Below are positions 9,213-16,148 of a stretch of 64,000 nt of DNA, in pieces; the first letter of the stretch is position 1; every line of letters begins with the position of its first letter. Source of the DNA: Alkalimonas mucilaginosa (GTDB lineage: Bacteria; Pseudomonadota; Gammaproteobacteria; Enterobacterales; Alteromonadaceae); assembly GCF_036327005.1 (NCBI RefSeq), contig NZ_JAUGZK010000003.1:310001-374000 (forward strand), in the 5' to 3' direction. Position numbers and translations under genes: made by a program. The notes under the pieces were generated by a model. It was not told the origin of the DNA. It did no database searches and saw only the letters and a list, made by a program, of their open reading frames with translations.

Positions 9213-10232
9213 TCACCACTTGGCGTAATGGTCCTCGCTAAAACCCCAGGCACCTTCGAGTTGAATGATTTCATCCGCGACTTGGATCTGGCCAGAATAG
9301 CGACCAAAATGCTGGGTAAAATTGGAAGCCAGCAACCCCAGATTGATTTTTTCCTGGCGCCGGCCTTGCGGTTCAAACTGCAAACAGAGAATACCGTCGC
9401 TCGATACCATCGACCAAGGTGTGTCGGGCTGATAGCGATCAAACTGAAAATCAACCATAGCAATTTTTATTAAGCGACCATCCAACCAAAGCGCATTTTC
9501 AGTAAAGCCCGTCTCATTGACTCCTGCGGCTAAGTTAAAACCAAGGCGACGACCATCGGGTAAAAAGCACGACAAACTGCCCCAATTCCAGAAGGTTTCC
9601 CGCCGCATATAGCCAGCCGTCCAGTCGACGCAAGCAAGAGTATTAAGGGCTTGCAAATCATAGCGACGGTTTTGCCACTTCAGCTGACCATTGCAAGACA
9701 AGGCGGTGGCTTTTTGGGTAAAGACCCAGCCCTGATAGCCGGCGCGGGTACAAACAGCCAAAGGCTGATAAGTGGTACTCTCATCAATGCAGGCTGTGAG
9801 TTGCAGCTGTTTTAATTGCACCTCGATAAGGCGCCTGCCTGGCTGCGACGAGGCATCTATGCTCAGGTAGTTCGCGCCTTTACGAAAAAGGGCTTTACCC
9901 TGACCGGGCTGAGTCTCTATCCGGGTGTTAAGCGCTAAGGGCTGCAGAAAACTGAACTCTTCGAACTGTTGTGTTTGCACATCATAGCAATAAACAAAAG
10001 CATTGCTAAGCCACTTTAAATCCACAATAGCCACACCAATCAGCAAACTCTGGCTGCTAAAACCGATGAATTGAAACTGATTAAACTTAAATCGTTTGGC
10101 AAAAGCGCCCAAACGCTTGTCCATGGCACTGCGCAAGTCATAATCCAGGTAGTTAATGGTATCAACACCATCCGGGAAATAGCCAAATTCAGGCTGACCA
10201 TTGGTGTTGATTAATTGCGCTTTGCGTGCCAT
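9213..10232 (-). CDS. DUF2804 family protein
   Basis: A 339-residue soluble protein of the DUF2804 family. The typical blocks are present: RRETFWNWGS in the middle, then LGFNLAAGVNETGFTENALW, and the C-terminal GFSEDHYAKW. Members are predicted beta-rich proteins of unknown biochemical role, and neighbourhood gives no further clue here. No signal peptide or membrane segment is seen, so it is probably cytoplasmic. The ATG is preceded by TAGGAG six bases upstream, which fixes the start. The yoeB toxin gene lies 34 bases upstream on the same strand. Confidence 0.85.
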   Translation of the reverse strand: MARKAQLINTNGQPEFGYFPDGVDTINYLDYDLRSAMDKRLGAFAKRFKFNQFQFIGFSSQSLLIGVAIVDLKWLSNAFVYCYDVQTQQFEEFSFLQPLALNTRIETQPGQGKALFRKGANYLSIDASSQPGRRLIEVQLKQLQLTACIDESTTYQPLAVCTRAGYQGWVFTQKATALSCNGQLKWQNRRYDLQALNTLACVDWTAGYMRRETFWNWGSLSCFLPDGRRLGFNLAAGVNETGFTENALWLDGRLIKIAMVDFQFDRYQPDTPWSMVSSDGILCLQFEPQGRRQEKINLGLLASNFTQHFGRYSGQIQVADEIIQLEGAWGFSEDHYAKW

Positions 10233-10266
10233 TTAGGCTCCTATCGGTATGCTTGTTTAAGCAATG

Positions 10267-10530
10267 CTAATAGTGATAACGGCATGAAATGATAGTAATA
10301 GCCGTATCATCAACTGCATAGACCAACCGGTTGGTATCATCGATACGGCGGGACCAAAATCCAGCCAGGTTTTCTTTTAATGGCTCGGGTTTCCCAATGC
10401 CAGCAAAAGGAGTGCGTTTTGTATCCTGGATCAGTTTATTGATGCGTTTGAGGGTTTTCTTATCCTGAGTCTGCCAATACAGGTAATCGCGCCATGCTTC
10501 ATCCGTCCAGCAGAGCAAACGGCTAGTCAT
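10267..10530 (-). CDS. yoeB: YoeB-family toxin (mRNA interferase)
   Basis: An 87-residue Txe/YoeB toxin. YoeB enters the ribosomal A site and cleaves mRNA during translation when it is free of its antitoxin. Family features are seen along the whole chain: W-x-x-Y-L-Y-W-Q near 14-20, KRINKLIQDTKRTPFAGIGK in the centre, PEPLKENLAGFWSRRIDDTN, and the C-terminal SCRYHY with the functional His and Tyr. The length is normal (84-90) and nothing looks damaged. Its start overlaps the yefM stop by 8 bases, so translation is coupled to the antitoxin, the usual design for keeping toxin below antitoxin. Confidence 0.95.
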   Translation of the reverse strand: MTSRLLCWTDEAWRDYLYWQTQDKKTLKRINKLIQDTKRTPFAGIGKPEPLKENLAGFWSRRIDDTNRLVYAVDDTAITIISCRYHY

Positions 10531-10777
10531 CCATAAGCTCTTTTTGGCTTGCTTTGCCTGCTTTAAATTGGGCTATAGAGCGCTGCAGGTGCTCAGCGTT
10601 AGCAGGTGAGCGCAGTAAATGCACCGTCTCCATAAGGCTGTTGTAGTAATCCAGCGACATGACCACTGCATCGTCCGCATCACGGCGCGTGATCACCGTG
10701 GTATCGGCATTATTAACCACTTCATCCAACACCGATTTCAGGCTATTTCTGGCTTCAGTAAAAGAGACGATTTTCAT
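10523..10777 (-). CDS. yefM: YefM-family antitoxin
   Basis: An 84-residue antitoxin with the Phd/YefM DNA-binding fold in its first 55 residues (KIVSFTEARNSLKSVLDEV, then VVMSLDYYNSLMET) and a flexible C-terminal part that would wrap the toxin. It neutralises YoeB and represses the shared promoter. I place the start at ATG 10777, because the ribosome site AGGTGA (10783-10788 on this strand) would overlap the alternative GTG at 10786. Two TGTACA operator cores lie at 10788-10793 and 10829-10834. The gene pair lies between unrelated metabolic genes, as mobile toxin-antitoxin pairs often do, but no mobility genes are seen. Confidence 0.93.
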   Translation of the reverse strand: MKIVSFTEARNSLKSVLDEVVNNADTTVITRRDADDAVVMSLDYYNSLMETVHLLRSPANAEHLQRSIAQFKAGKASQKELMDD

Positions 10778-10787
10778 AAAGATCACC

Positions 10788-10834
10788 TGTACAATAAACA
10801 GAACAAGTATAAATAGCCAGCTCTGACTTGTACA
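10788..10834 (-). promoter_or_regulatory. yefM-yoeB promoter and YefM operator
   Basis: On the minus strand TGTACA (10829-10834) and TATACT (10806-10811) are spaced by exactly 17 bases and form a good sigma-70 promoter. The same TGTACA is the core of the palindrome bound by YefM in E. coli, and a second TGTACA follows at 10788-10793, 41 bases away and next to the ribosome site. Binding of YefM would therefore cover the -35 element directly. Confidence 0.75.
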
Positions 10835-10851
10835 GTAAGTCGCACAGAAAT

Positions 10852-10878
10852 AAAAAACCCATGCCGGAGCATGGGTTT
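10852..10878 (-). terminator. Terminator of the bkd operon
   Basis: A perfect 10-bp stem (AAACCCATGC / GCATGGGTTT, 10855-10864 with 10869-10878), followed on the minus strand by a T run (10852-10857 read as A on the plus strand). It sits 22 bases after the E2 stop codon. Confidence 0.88.
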
Positions 10879-10900
10879 GATTGCAGCAGCTGTGCAGGTG

Positions 10901-12460
10901 TTACTTCATCGCCACCAGCATGGCTGCTGGTTGCTCCAGGTACTGTTTCCACAGGTTGCAGAAACGGGCAATGGTGCCGCCGTCAATCACCCGGTGATCG
11001 CCCGACCAGCTGATTTGCATCAGTTGCCTTGCTTCGACCTCACCTTTGGCATTAAAGCGCGGTAAGGTCTGCACCTTGCCAAGCGCCACAATCGCCACTT
11101 CCGGCTTATTGATGATGGGCGTTGCCACCGTGCCACCAATGGCGCCGATGTTGGAGATGCTGATAGTGCCGCCTTTGAGCTGATCCGGGCTAACCCGCCC
11201 TGCACGGGCCTGATCGGTCAGTTCAGTCAGTTCTTTGGCAATATCGACAATGGATTTTTGCTCACAGTGCTTGATGTTCGGCACCAACAGGCCCACTTTA
11301 GAGTCCACCGCCACACCAATGTTGTGCGCTGCTTTGTAGATAAGCTCGCTGCAATCGGCATTGACCTGGCTGTTCAAAATCGGGAATTCCCGAATGGCCA
11401 TCGACAAGGCTTTCATAAAGAACGGCATCATGGTCAGTTTCACGCCCTGCTCACGGTACTGATCTTTCAGCTGGTTGCGCAGTGCACTCAGCTCAGTCAA
11501 ATCAATCTCATCGCAGTAGGTAAAGTGTGGAATGCTGCTGACCGACTCCATCATCTGCCGGGCCATCACCGCTTTGACGCCTTTAATCGGCTCGACTCTG
11601 TCTTCTGCCGCAGCTGTTGCCACAACGGTACTGCTGGCTTTAGCTGGTGCAGCAGCTTTGCTGGTGCTGGTTGTGGTGGTTTTACCATCGGCGAAAGCAC
11701 GCACATCCTCTTTAAACACCCGGCCTTTATCGCCAGAGCCTGGTACCTTGCTGATGTCCACATCCAGCTCACGGGCCAAACGTCGTACTGCTGGGCTCGC
11801 CACGGCTTTCCCCGGACGCAGCTCGGCTTGTTGCGTTTCGCTGCTTTGCACAGGGCAACTGGCGTTGCTGCTTGCGCTGGCTGCGGGCTTAACACTGGTC
11901 GCAGCCACAGAGCCGGCGATACGCATGCCAAACAACGGCTGATGCACCTTGGCAATATCGCCTTTTTGGTAATACAGCTTGGTGACGGTGCCGGAGTATT
12001 TGGCCGGGATTTGCACCAGCGCCTTGTCGGTCATCACATCACAGACGGGTTGGTCTTCTTCGATGCTATCGCCTTCGGCCACCAGCCATTCGACAATTTC
12101 ACACTCGACAATGCCTTCGCCAATATCCGGCAGAATAAAGTCTTCTTCGGCTTCGGCCTGGCTGCTGGCTGGTGCAGCGCCGGAAGCTGGCTCAGTGGTT
12201 TTGGCATCAGCAGCACCATCACTGGCCAGTTCCATTTCAAACAAGGGGCCATGTACCTTGGCGATGTCGCCCTTTTGGTAGTACAGCTTGGACACCACGC
12301 CATCATGCACTGCTGGAATTTGCACCAGCGCTTTGTCGGTCATCACATCACAAACCGGCTGATCTTCTTTGATGGTATCGCCTTCGGCCACCAGCCATTC
12401 GACAATTTCACACTCGACAATGCCTTCGCCAATATCTGGCAGAATAAAATCTTTTTTCAT
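10901..12460 (-). CDS. bkdB: Branched-chain 2-oxoacid dehydrogenase E2, dihydrolipoyl acyltransferase
   Basis: A 519-residue E2 core protein that moves the acyl group from E1 to CoA through swinging lipoyl arms. It has two lipoyl domains (about 1-78 and 105-181) with lipoyl lysines at K43 and K146, both in VMTDKALVQIP. A peripheral-subunit-binding domain follows at about 218-256 (SPAVRRLARELDVDISKVPG). The catalytic domain runs from about 290 to the end, with active His489 in DHRVIDGG. Ala/Pro-rich linkers separate the parts. The two lipoyl domains are nearly identical even in DNA. It is the last gene of a three-gene operon, 11 bases after E1-beta. No E3 (lpd) gene is present here, so E3 must come from elsewhere. 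Confidence 0.93.
   Translation of the reverse strand: MKKDFILPDIGEGIVECEIVEWLVAEGDTIKEDQPVCDVMTDKALVQIPAVHDGVVSKLYYQKGDIAKVHGPLFEMELASDGAADAKTTEPASGAAPASSQAEAEEDFILPDIGEGIVECEIVEWLVAEGDSIEEDQPVCDVMTDKALVQIPAKYSGTVTKLYYQKGDIAKVHQPLFGMRIAGSVAATSVKPAASASSNASCPVQSSETQQAELRPGKAVASPAVRRLARELDVDISKVPGSGDKGRVFKEDVRAFADGKTTTTSTSKAAAPAKASSTVVATAAAEDRVEPIKGVKAVMARQMMESVSSIPHFTYCDEIDLTELSALRNQLKDQYREQGVKLTMMPFFMKALSMAIREFPILNSQVNADCSELIYKAAHNIGVAVDSKVGLLVPNIKHCEQKSIVDIAKELTELTDQARAGRVSPDQLKGGTISISNIGAIGGTVATPIINKPEVAIVALGKVQTLPRFNAKGEVEARQLMQISWSGDHRVIDGGTIARFCNLWKQYLEQPAAMLVAMK
12011..12142 (-). repeat. Lipoyl-domain repeat, copy 2 within bkdB
   Basis: About 130 bases nearly identical to 12320-12451, offset by 309 bases (103 codons). 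It codes the second lipoyl domain of E2. The high DNA identity, including third positions, points to recent duplication or ongoing gene conversion. Confidence 0.85.
12320..12451 (-). repeat. Lipoyl-domain repeat, copy 1 within bkdB
   Basis: First copy of the duplicated lipoyl-domain DNA, matching 12011-12142. Differences are mostly single silent changes such as GAT/GAA-type swaps around the DTIKEDQ versus DSIEEDQ segment. Confidence 0.85.
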
Positions 12461-12471
12461 GCTGCCCTCAC

Positions 12472-13452
12472 TTAGAAGCTCATTGAACGCACAATGGCTT
12501 CGTAGGTTTTCAGATGATCGGCGACGTATTCTTTTTCCAGCGCCAGTGGGTACGGAGCATCCAGACCACAGACCCGCTCAATCGGGCTTTCCAAATGCAA
12601 GAAGCACTCTTTTTGGATGGTGGCGGCAATTTCACCGGCAAAGCCACCGGTCAGCGGTGCTTCGTGGTTGATCACCAGGCGGCCGGTTTTTAGCACCGAG
12701 TTGGCGACTGTCTCGACATCCCATGGCAAAATGCTGCGCAAGTCAATGATTTCACAAGAAATGCCATCTTTTTCATTCGCCATATCAGCTGCCTTTTGCA
12801 CGATTTCCATCTGCGCGCCCCAGGCCAGCAAGGTCAGATCGCTGCCCTCTTGCACCACCTCGGCTTTGCCAATCGGCAGCTCGTAGTACTCTTCCGGCAC
12901 TTCACCCACAGCGGCACGGTACAAGCGTTTAGGTTCAAAGAAGATGACCGGATCCGGGCTGTTAATGGCAGCCAACAGCAAGCCCTTGGCTTGATAGGGA
13001 TCGCGCGGCACCACCACCTGCAGTCCCGGCGTATGGGCGAAATAGGCTTCCGGTGACTGACTGTGGTAATGGCCACCGGCAATGCCGCCGCCATAAGGAG
13101 TACGGAACACCAGGCCACCGACATTGAACTCATTGCCGGAGCGGTAACGGAACTTGGCGGTTTCGTTGACAATTTGGTCAAAGGCCGGGAAGATGTAATC
13201 GGCAAACTGGATTTCAGCCACCGGTTTCATGCCCTGAGCCGCCATGCCGTTGGCAAAGCCAGCAATGCCCTGCTCGGTCAGCGGAGTGTTGAAACAACGA
13301 TCACGGCCGTACTTTTCCTGCAGCTTACTGGTGGCACGGAACACGCCACCAAAATGGCCGACGTCTTCGCCAAAGCAGACGACGCTGTCGTCTTTTTCCA
13401 TCGCCAAATCCAGCGCATTGTTAATGGCCTGCAATAGATTCATTTTTGCCAT
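12472..13452 (-). CDS. bkdA2: Branched-chain 2-oxoacid dehydrogenase E1 beta
   Basis: A 326-residue beta subunit of the thiamine-diphosphate E1 enzyme that decarboxylates the 2-oxoacids from leucine, isoleucine and valine. Typical segments are FGEDVGHFGGVFRAT (28-42), NTPLTEQGIAGFANG, AEIQFADYIFPAFDQ, and GGHYHSQSPEAYFAH, which contains the cofactor-side histidines. The C-terminal transketolase domain carries VINHEAPLTGGFAGE. Its ATG shares one base with the E1-alpha stop (TGATG), so the two subunits are translationally coupled in equal amounts. E2 follows after 11 bases. Confidence 0.94.
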   Translation of the reverse strand: MAKMNLLQAINNALDLAMEKDDSVVCFGEDVGHFGGVFRATSKLQEKYGRDRCFNTPLTEQGIAGFANGMAAQGMKPVAEIQFADYIFPAFDQIVNETAKFRYRSGNEFNVGGLVFRTPYGGGIAGGHYHSQSPEAYFAHTPGLQVVVPRDPYQAKGLLLAAINSPDPVIFFEPKRLYRAAVGEVPEEYYELPIGKAEVVQEGSDLTLLAWGAQMEIVQKAADMANEKDGISCEIIDLRSILPWDVETVANSVLKTGRLVINHEAPLTGGFAGEIAATIQKECFLHLESPIERVCGLDAPYPLALEKEYVADHLKTYEAIVRSMSF

Positions 13453-14636
13453 CAGTCGATTCTCCCCGCCGTCACCGGATAGGCATCCGGGTATTTTTTA
13501 ATGTGCGCTTTTAGCTCTTTCAGTTGCAGCTGCAACTGCACAGTCGGCTCGGCGTAAACATCGGTGATCATGTGTTCAATGCCAGGTTTAGCGACTTTTT
13601 CGGCTACTTTTAGTGCATCCAGAATTTCCTGACGCAAGGCACTGGTTTGCTCCGTATCGGCGGCATCATCCAGCCAACCTTTGTTGATCAACCACAAACG
13701 GAAACGACTGATGGGATCGTTTTTACGCCACTGCTCTTCTTCTTCTTTGGAGCGGTAACCGCTTGGATCGTCCGATGAAGAGTGCGCCGCCAGGCGATAG
13801 GCCATCGACTCCAGCAAGATAGGCTCGTTGCCGGCCAGTGCCTGCTCTCGCGCCATCTTGGTGGCCTGATAGACCGCCAGAATATCAGCGCCATCCACCC
13901 GCATGGTTTTAATACCATAACCAACACCGCGGCAAGCAATGCCATCACCGACAAACTGCTCATTGGCGGGGGTGGATATGGCATAACCGTTGTTGCGGCA
14001 GAAAAACAGCGCCGGAGCCTTGTGCACCGCAGCCATATTGAGGCCAGCGTGGAAATCACCTTCCGACGCTGCCCCTTCACCAAAGTAGCACAGAGTGACA
14101 TTTTTCAGGCCACGCAAGCGCTGAGCATAGGCATAGCCACTGGCTTGGGGAATTTGGGTACCCAGCGGGGATGAGACCGTCATGTAGTAAATATCTTTAC
14201 TGCCGTAATGCACCGGCATCTGCCGGCCTTTGCCCAGATCTTTTTCGTTGGAAAACAGCTGGTTCATAAACTGCTCCAGCGAAAAGCCGCGGTAGCGCAA
14301 AGCACCCTGCTCACGGTATTGCGCCATGATCATGTCTTTATCATCCAGCGCCGCAGCGCTGCCAACGACAGCGGCCTCTTCGCCAAGACACTGCATGTAA
14401 AAGCTGATACGGCCCTGGCGCTGGGCGGCTAACATCCGTTCATCCAGTACCCGGATAAATACCATGGTATCGTACATTTTTAAGGCGGTGGCTTTATCCA
14501 GCTCGGGCTCTTTGGCCCCTTCATACAAGGTACCATCGTCTTTGAGTAAGCGAAGCGTGGGAATACTTAACGCATGACCGCTGGTGAACTCTGCCGAATG
14601 CACCGTGGTAATGGTGGCGTTATTTGGGTTGGTCAT
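13452..14636 (-). CDS. bkdA1: Branched-chain 2-oxoacid dehydrogenase E1 alpha
   Basis: A 394-residue alpha subunit of E1. The thiamine-diphosphate motif is clear at about 175-210 (GEGAASEGDFHAGLN to CRNNGYAIST), and the phosphorylation-loop region YRLAAHSSSDDPSGYR is present. The Arg-x-x-His-Ser-Thr-like loop and overall length resemble the branched-chain type more than the pyruvate type. It heads the operon bkdA1-bkdA2-bkdB. The region upstream holds two palindromes of the LiuR type at 14669-14684 and 14851-14866, which suggests control together with other leucine/isovalerate genes. The start codon at 14636 has only a weak purine-rich ribosome site. Confidence 0.93.
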   Translation of the reverse strand: MTNPNNATITTVHSAEFTSGHALSIPTLRLLKDDGTLYEGAKEPELDKATALKMYDTMVFIRVLDERMLAAQRQGRISFYMQCLGEEAAVVGSAAALDDKDMIMAQYREQGALRYRGFSLEQFMNQLFSNEKDLGKGRQMPVHYGSKDIYYMTVSSPLGTQIPQASGYAYAQRLRGLKNVTLCYFGEGAASEGDFHAGLNMAAVHKAPALFFCRNNGYAISTPANEQFVGDGIACRGVGYGIKTMRVDGADILAVYQATKMAREQALAGNEPILLESMAYRLAAHSSSDDPSGYRSKEEEEQWRKNDPISRFRLWLINKGWLDDAADTEQTSALRQEILDALKVAEKVAKPGIEHMITDVYAEPTVQLQLQLKELKAHIKKYPDAYPVTAGRID

Positions 14637-14668
14637 AGGGTTTCTCTTGGTTGTTTACTCCAGCCGGC

Positions 14669-14684
14669 TTTACGTAGACGTAAA
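14669..14684. promoter_or_regulatory. LiuR-like operator, bkd-proximal
   Basis: TTTACGTAGACGTAAA is a perfect palindrome with 7-base arms and a 2-base centre. It resembles the motif described for LiuR, the MerR-family regulator of branched-chain amino acid degradation in Shewanella and relatives. It begins 33 bases upstream of the bkdA1 start. Confidence 0.65.
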
Positions 14685-14850
14685 GCAAAGCCCGAGGTTG
14701 AACATGCTAAGCAAGCTCCAGTAAAGCTACGAAACGATTAGCCACTCACATTAAGCGGCTATAGTATAGCTGTACAGGCCTGCTCTTCCCCATTTCGTCT
14801 GCTACTTTAAGCAACAGATCACTGTTATGGTTGTTATTGTCGACGCCAAC

Positions 14851-14866
14851 TTTACCTTTACGTAAA
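14851..14866. promoter_or_regulatory. LiuR-like operator, bkd-distal
   Basis: TTTACCTTTACGTAAA is the same palindrome with one mismatch in the left arm, about 215 bases upstream of bkdA1. It overlaps a possible minus-strand promoter (TTGCAA-17-TAAAGT), as expected for MerR-type control. Confidence 0.6.
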
Positions 14867-14967
14867 CTGCATTGCAACTCCGGCCAGCGCCTTTTCTGTG
14901 GCAAACAACGGATTCAGTGTCAGTTTTGCTGTACTGTTTCTTGCACGTACGAACCCGGCCCCAAGAT

Positions 14968-15000
14968 AGCACAATGCCCGGTAAAACCGGGCATTGTGCT
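14968..15000 (-). terminator. Strong hairpin after astE, likely terminator
   Basis: A perfect 15-bp stem (14968-14982 with 14986-15000) with a 3-base loop, 16 bases after the astE stop. The minus-strand tail ATCTTGG is poor in T, but the stem is very stable. Confidence 0.75.
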
Positions 15001-15016
15001 TTAGATGGAGGCTTGC

Positions 15017-16054
15017 TTAGGCCAATTGCCCTTTGACCGATCGTGGGATCACCATCAGCATAGCGCGTTGACCAACCGCCACTTTGGCATTGGGGAAAAT
15101 CAGCGCCTCCCCCTCTTGCTCGACCCGGTATTCGGTATCGCCATCAGTCGCCAGCAAAGTACCCACCGGATAAGTAGTAAAGTTTTCCACGTCATCAGCA
15201 AAGTGCAGTTTAAAATCCTGTGTTTGCTTATGGATCGAGCGGTACACCTCGTACAGATGAAAGTTGGCTTCATCAAAATCTTGGGTTTTAAGCGCTGCAT
15301 CAGCCACTAAAGCACGCAAACTGGTGCGTACTTCGCTAAAACGGTTCATATCGTTTTGGCCAAAAGGCCGCACCTTGCCAAGCTCGATTGTAAAGGCATC
15401 GGCACCATGGGTATTGGAGGCATAATAACTAAAAGTTGAAGCTGCCGTTTGCATCAACAGCACAGTACTGACACCACAGGCCTGTAAAAACTCCAACTGA
15501 TTTTTCTGCCATGGCTTGCCGTGCAAAAACGGATACACCGCAAATTTCTCAAAGCGTGAGCCACGAATGGCGGTATGCAAATCGTACAGATAACGCTTGC
15601 GCGTGCCGTTCGGTGCCTGCTGATAAAAACGCGTGACGTATTGCTCCAAAGCCAGTGCACGCTTGCGTTCATCGTTTATCAGGCCAGCACCTTTGCTGTG
15701 ATGGCCGGAGAACAAGCGATTGAGGTTTTCTTCCACTTCGCGTTTGCCGCCATTGATAGCGGCTGGGTTGCCAATCAACACCAGAGTACGCTGCTTGGGT
15801 GCTAGTTTTTGTTGCAGTATGTCTTGTACCAGCTCGGCACAGATCTCGATAGGCGCCGTTTCATTGCCATGCACGCCACATGAGAGCACGATGTCTTTGT
15901 CACCGGCCGTAGCTGGCTCAAAACAAATCACGCCGGTATCCCATACCTGCACGGTTACGCCATTATCCAGACGAAATTCACAAGGGGAAAGCCCTGTTGG
16001 GTTGTTAAGGGTATGACGAAGAAAGTCATCGTTCGGGATTAACTGCTGGCTCAT
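15017..16054 (-). CDS. astE: Succinylglutamate desuccinylase AstE
   Basis: A 345-residue zinc enzyme of the AstE/AspA group (M14-like). It removes succinate from N-succinylglutamate, the last step of the arginine succinyltransferase pathway. Zinc ligands are visible: His62 and Glu65 in HGNETAPIE and His160 in DLHTAIRGS. Glu224 in TIELGKVRPFG is the likely catalytic acid/base. The NRLFSG motif near 112 is also typical. The start has AGGAG eight bases upstream. The other ast genes are not in the window, so this gene stands alone, which is common in Alteromonadales. Aspartoacylase is a related alternative, but the sequence fits AstE better. Confidence 0.9.
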   Translation of the reverse strand: MSQQLIPNDDFLRHTLNNPTGLSPCEFRLDNGVTVQVWDTGVICFEPATAGDKDIVLSCGVHGNETAPIEICAELVQDILQQKLAPKQRTLVLIGNPAAINGGKREVEENLNRLFSGHHSKGAGLINDERKRALALEQYVTRFYQQAPNGTRKRYLYDLHTAIRGSRFEKFAVYPFLHGKPWQKNQLEFLQACGVSTVLLMQTAASTFSYYASNTHGADAFTIELGKVRPFGQNDMNRFSEVRTSLRALVADAALKTQDFDEANFHLYEVYRSIHKQTQDFKLHFADDVENFTTYPVGTLLATDGDTEYRVEQEGEALIFPNAKVAVGQRAMLMVIPRSVKGQLA

Positions 16055-16148
16055 GCCTGCTACTCCTAGAAATCAAATCAGCGTTGCTATGGCGAGGTTT
16101 TCGCAAACCACTATACCAGCGGTAAATAAAAACAACAGAGTAAGTCGG

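Larger units (their letters stand above)
14637..15016. other. 380-base intergenic region between bkd operon and astE
   Basis: No convincing gene is seen. The region holds two LiuR-like palindromes, a candidate bkd promoter next to the distal palindrome (TTGCAA, 17 bases, TAAAGT on the minus strand at about 14850-14880) and, at its far end, the strong astE terminator hairpin. Confidence 0.7.

Noticed and set aside
11258..12475. Long open frame (405 codons) on the plus strand
   Set aside because: Fully antisense to the E2 gene; the length comes from the repeated, GC-biased lipoyl coding DNA, and the translation has no family likeness.
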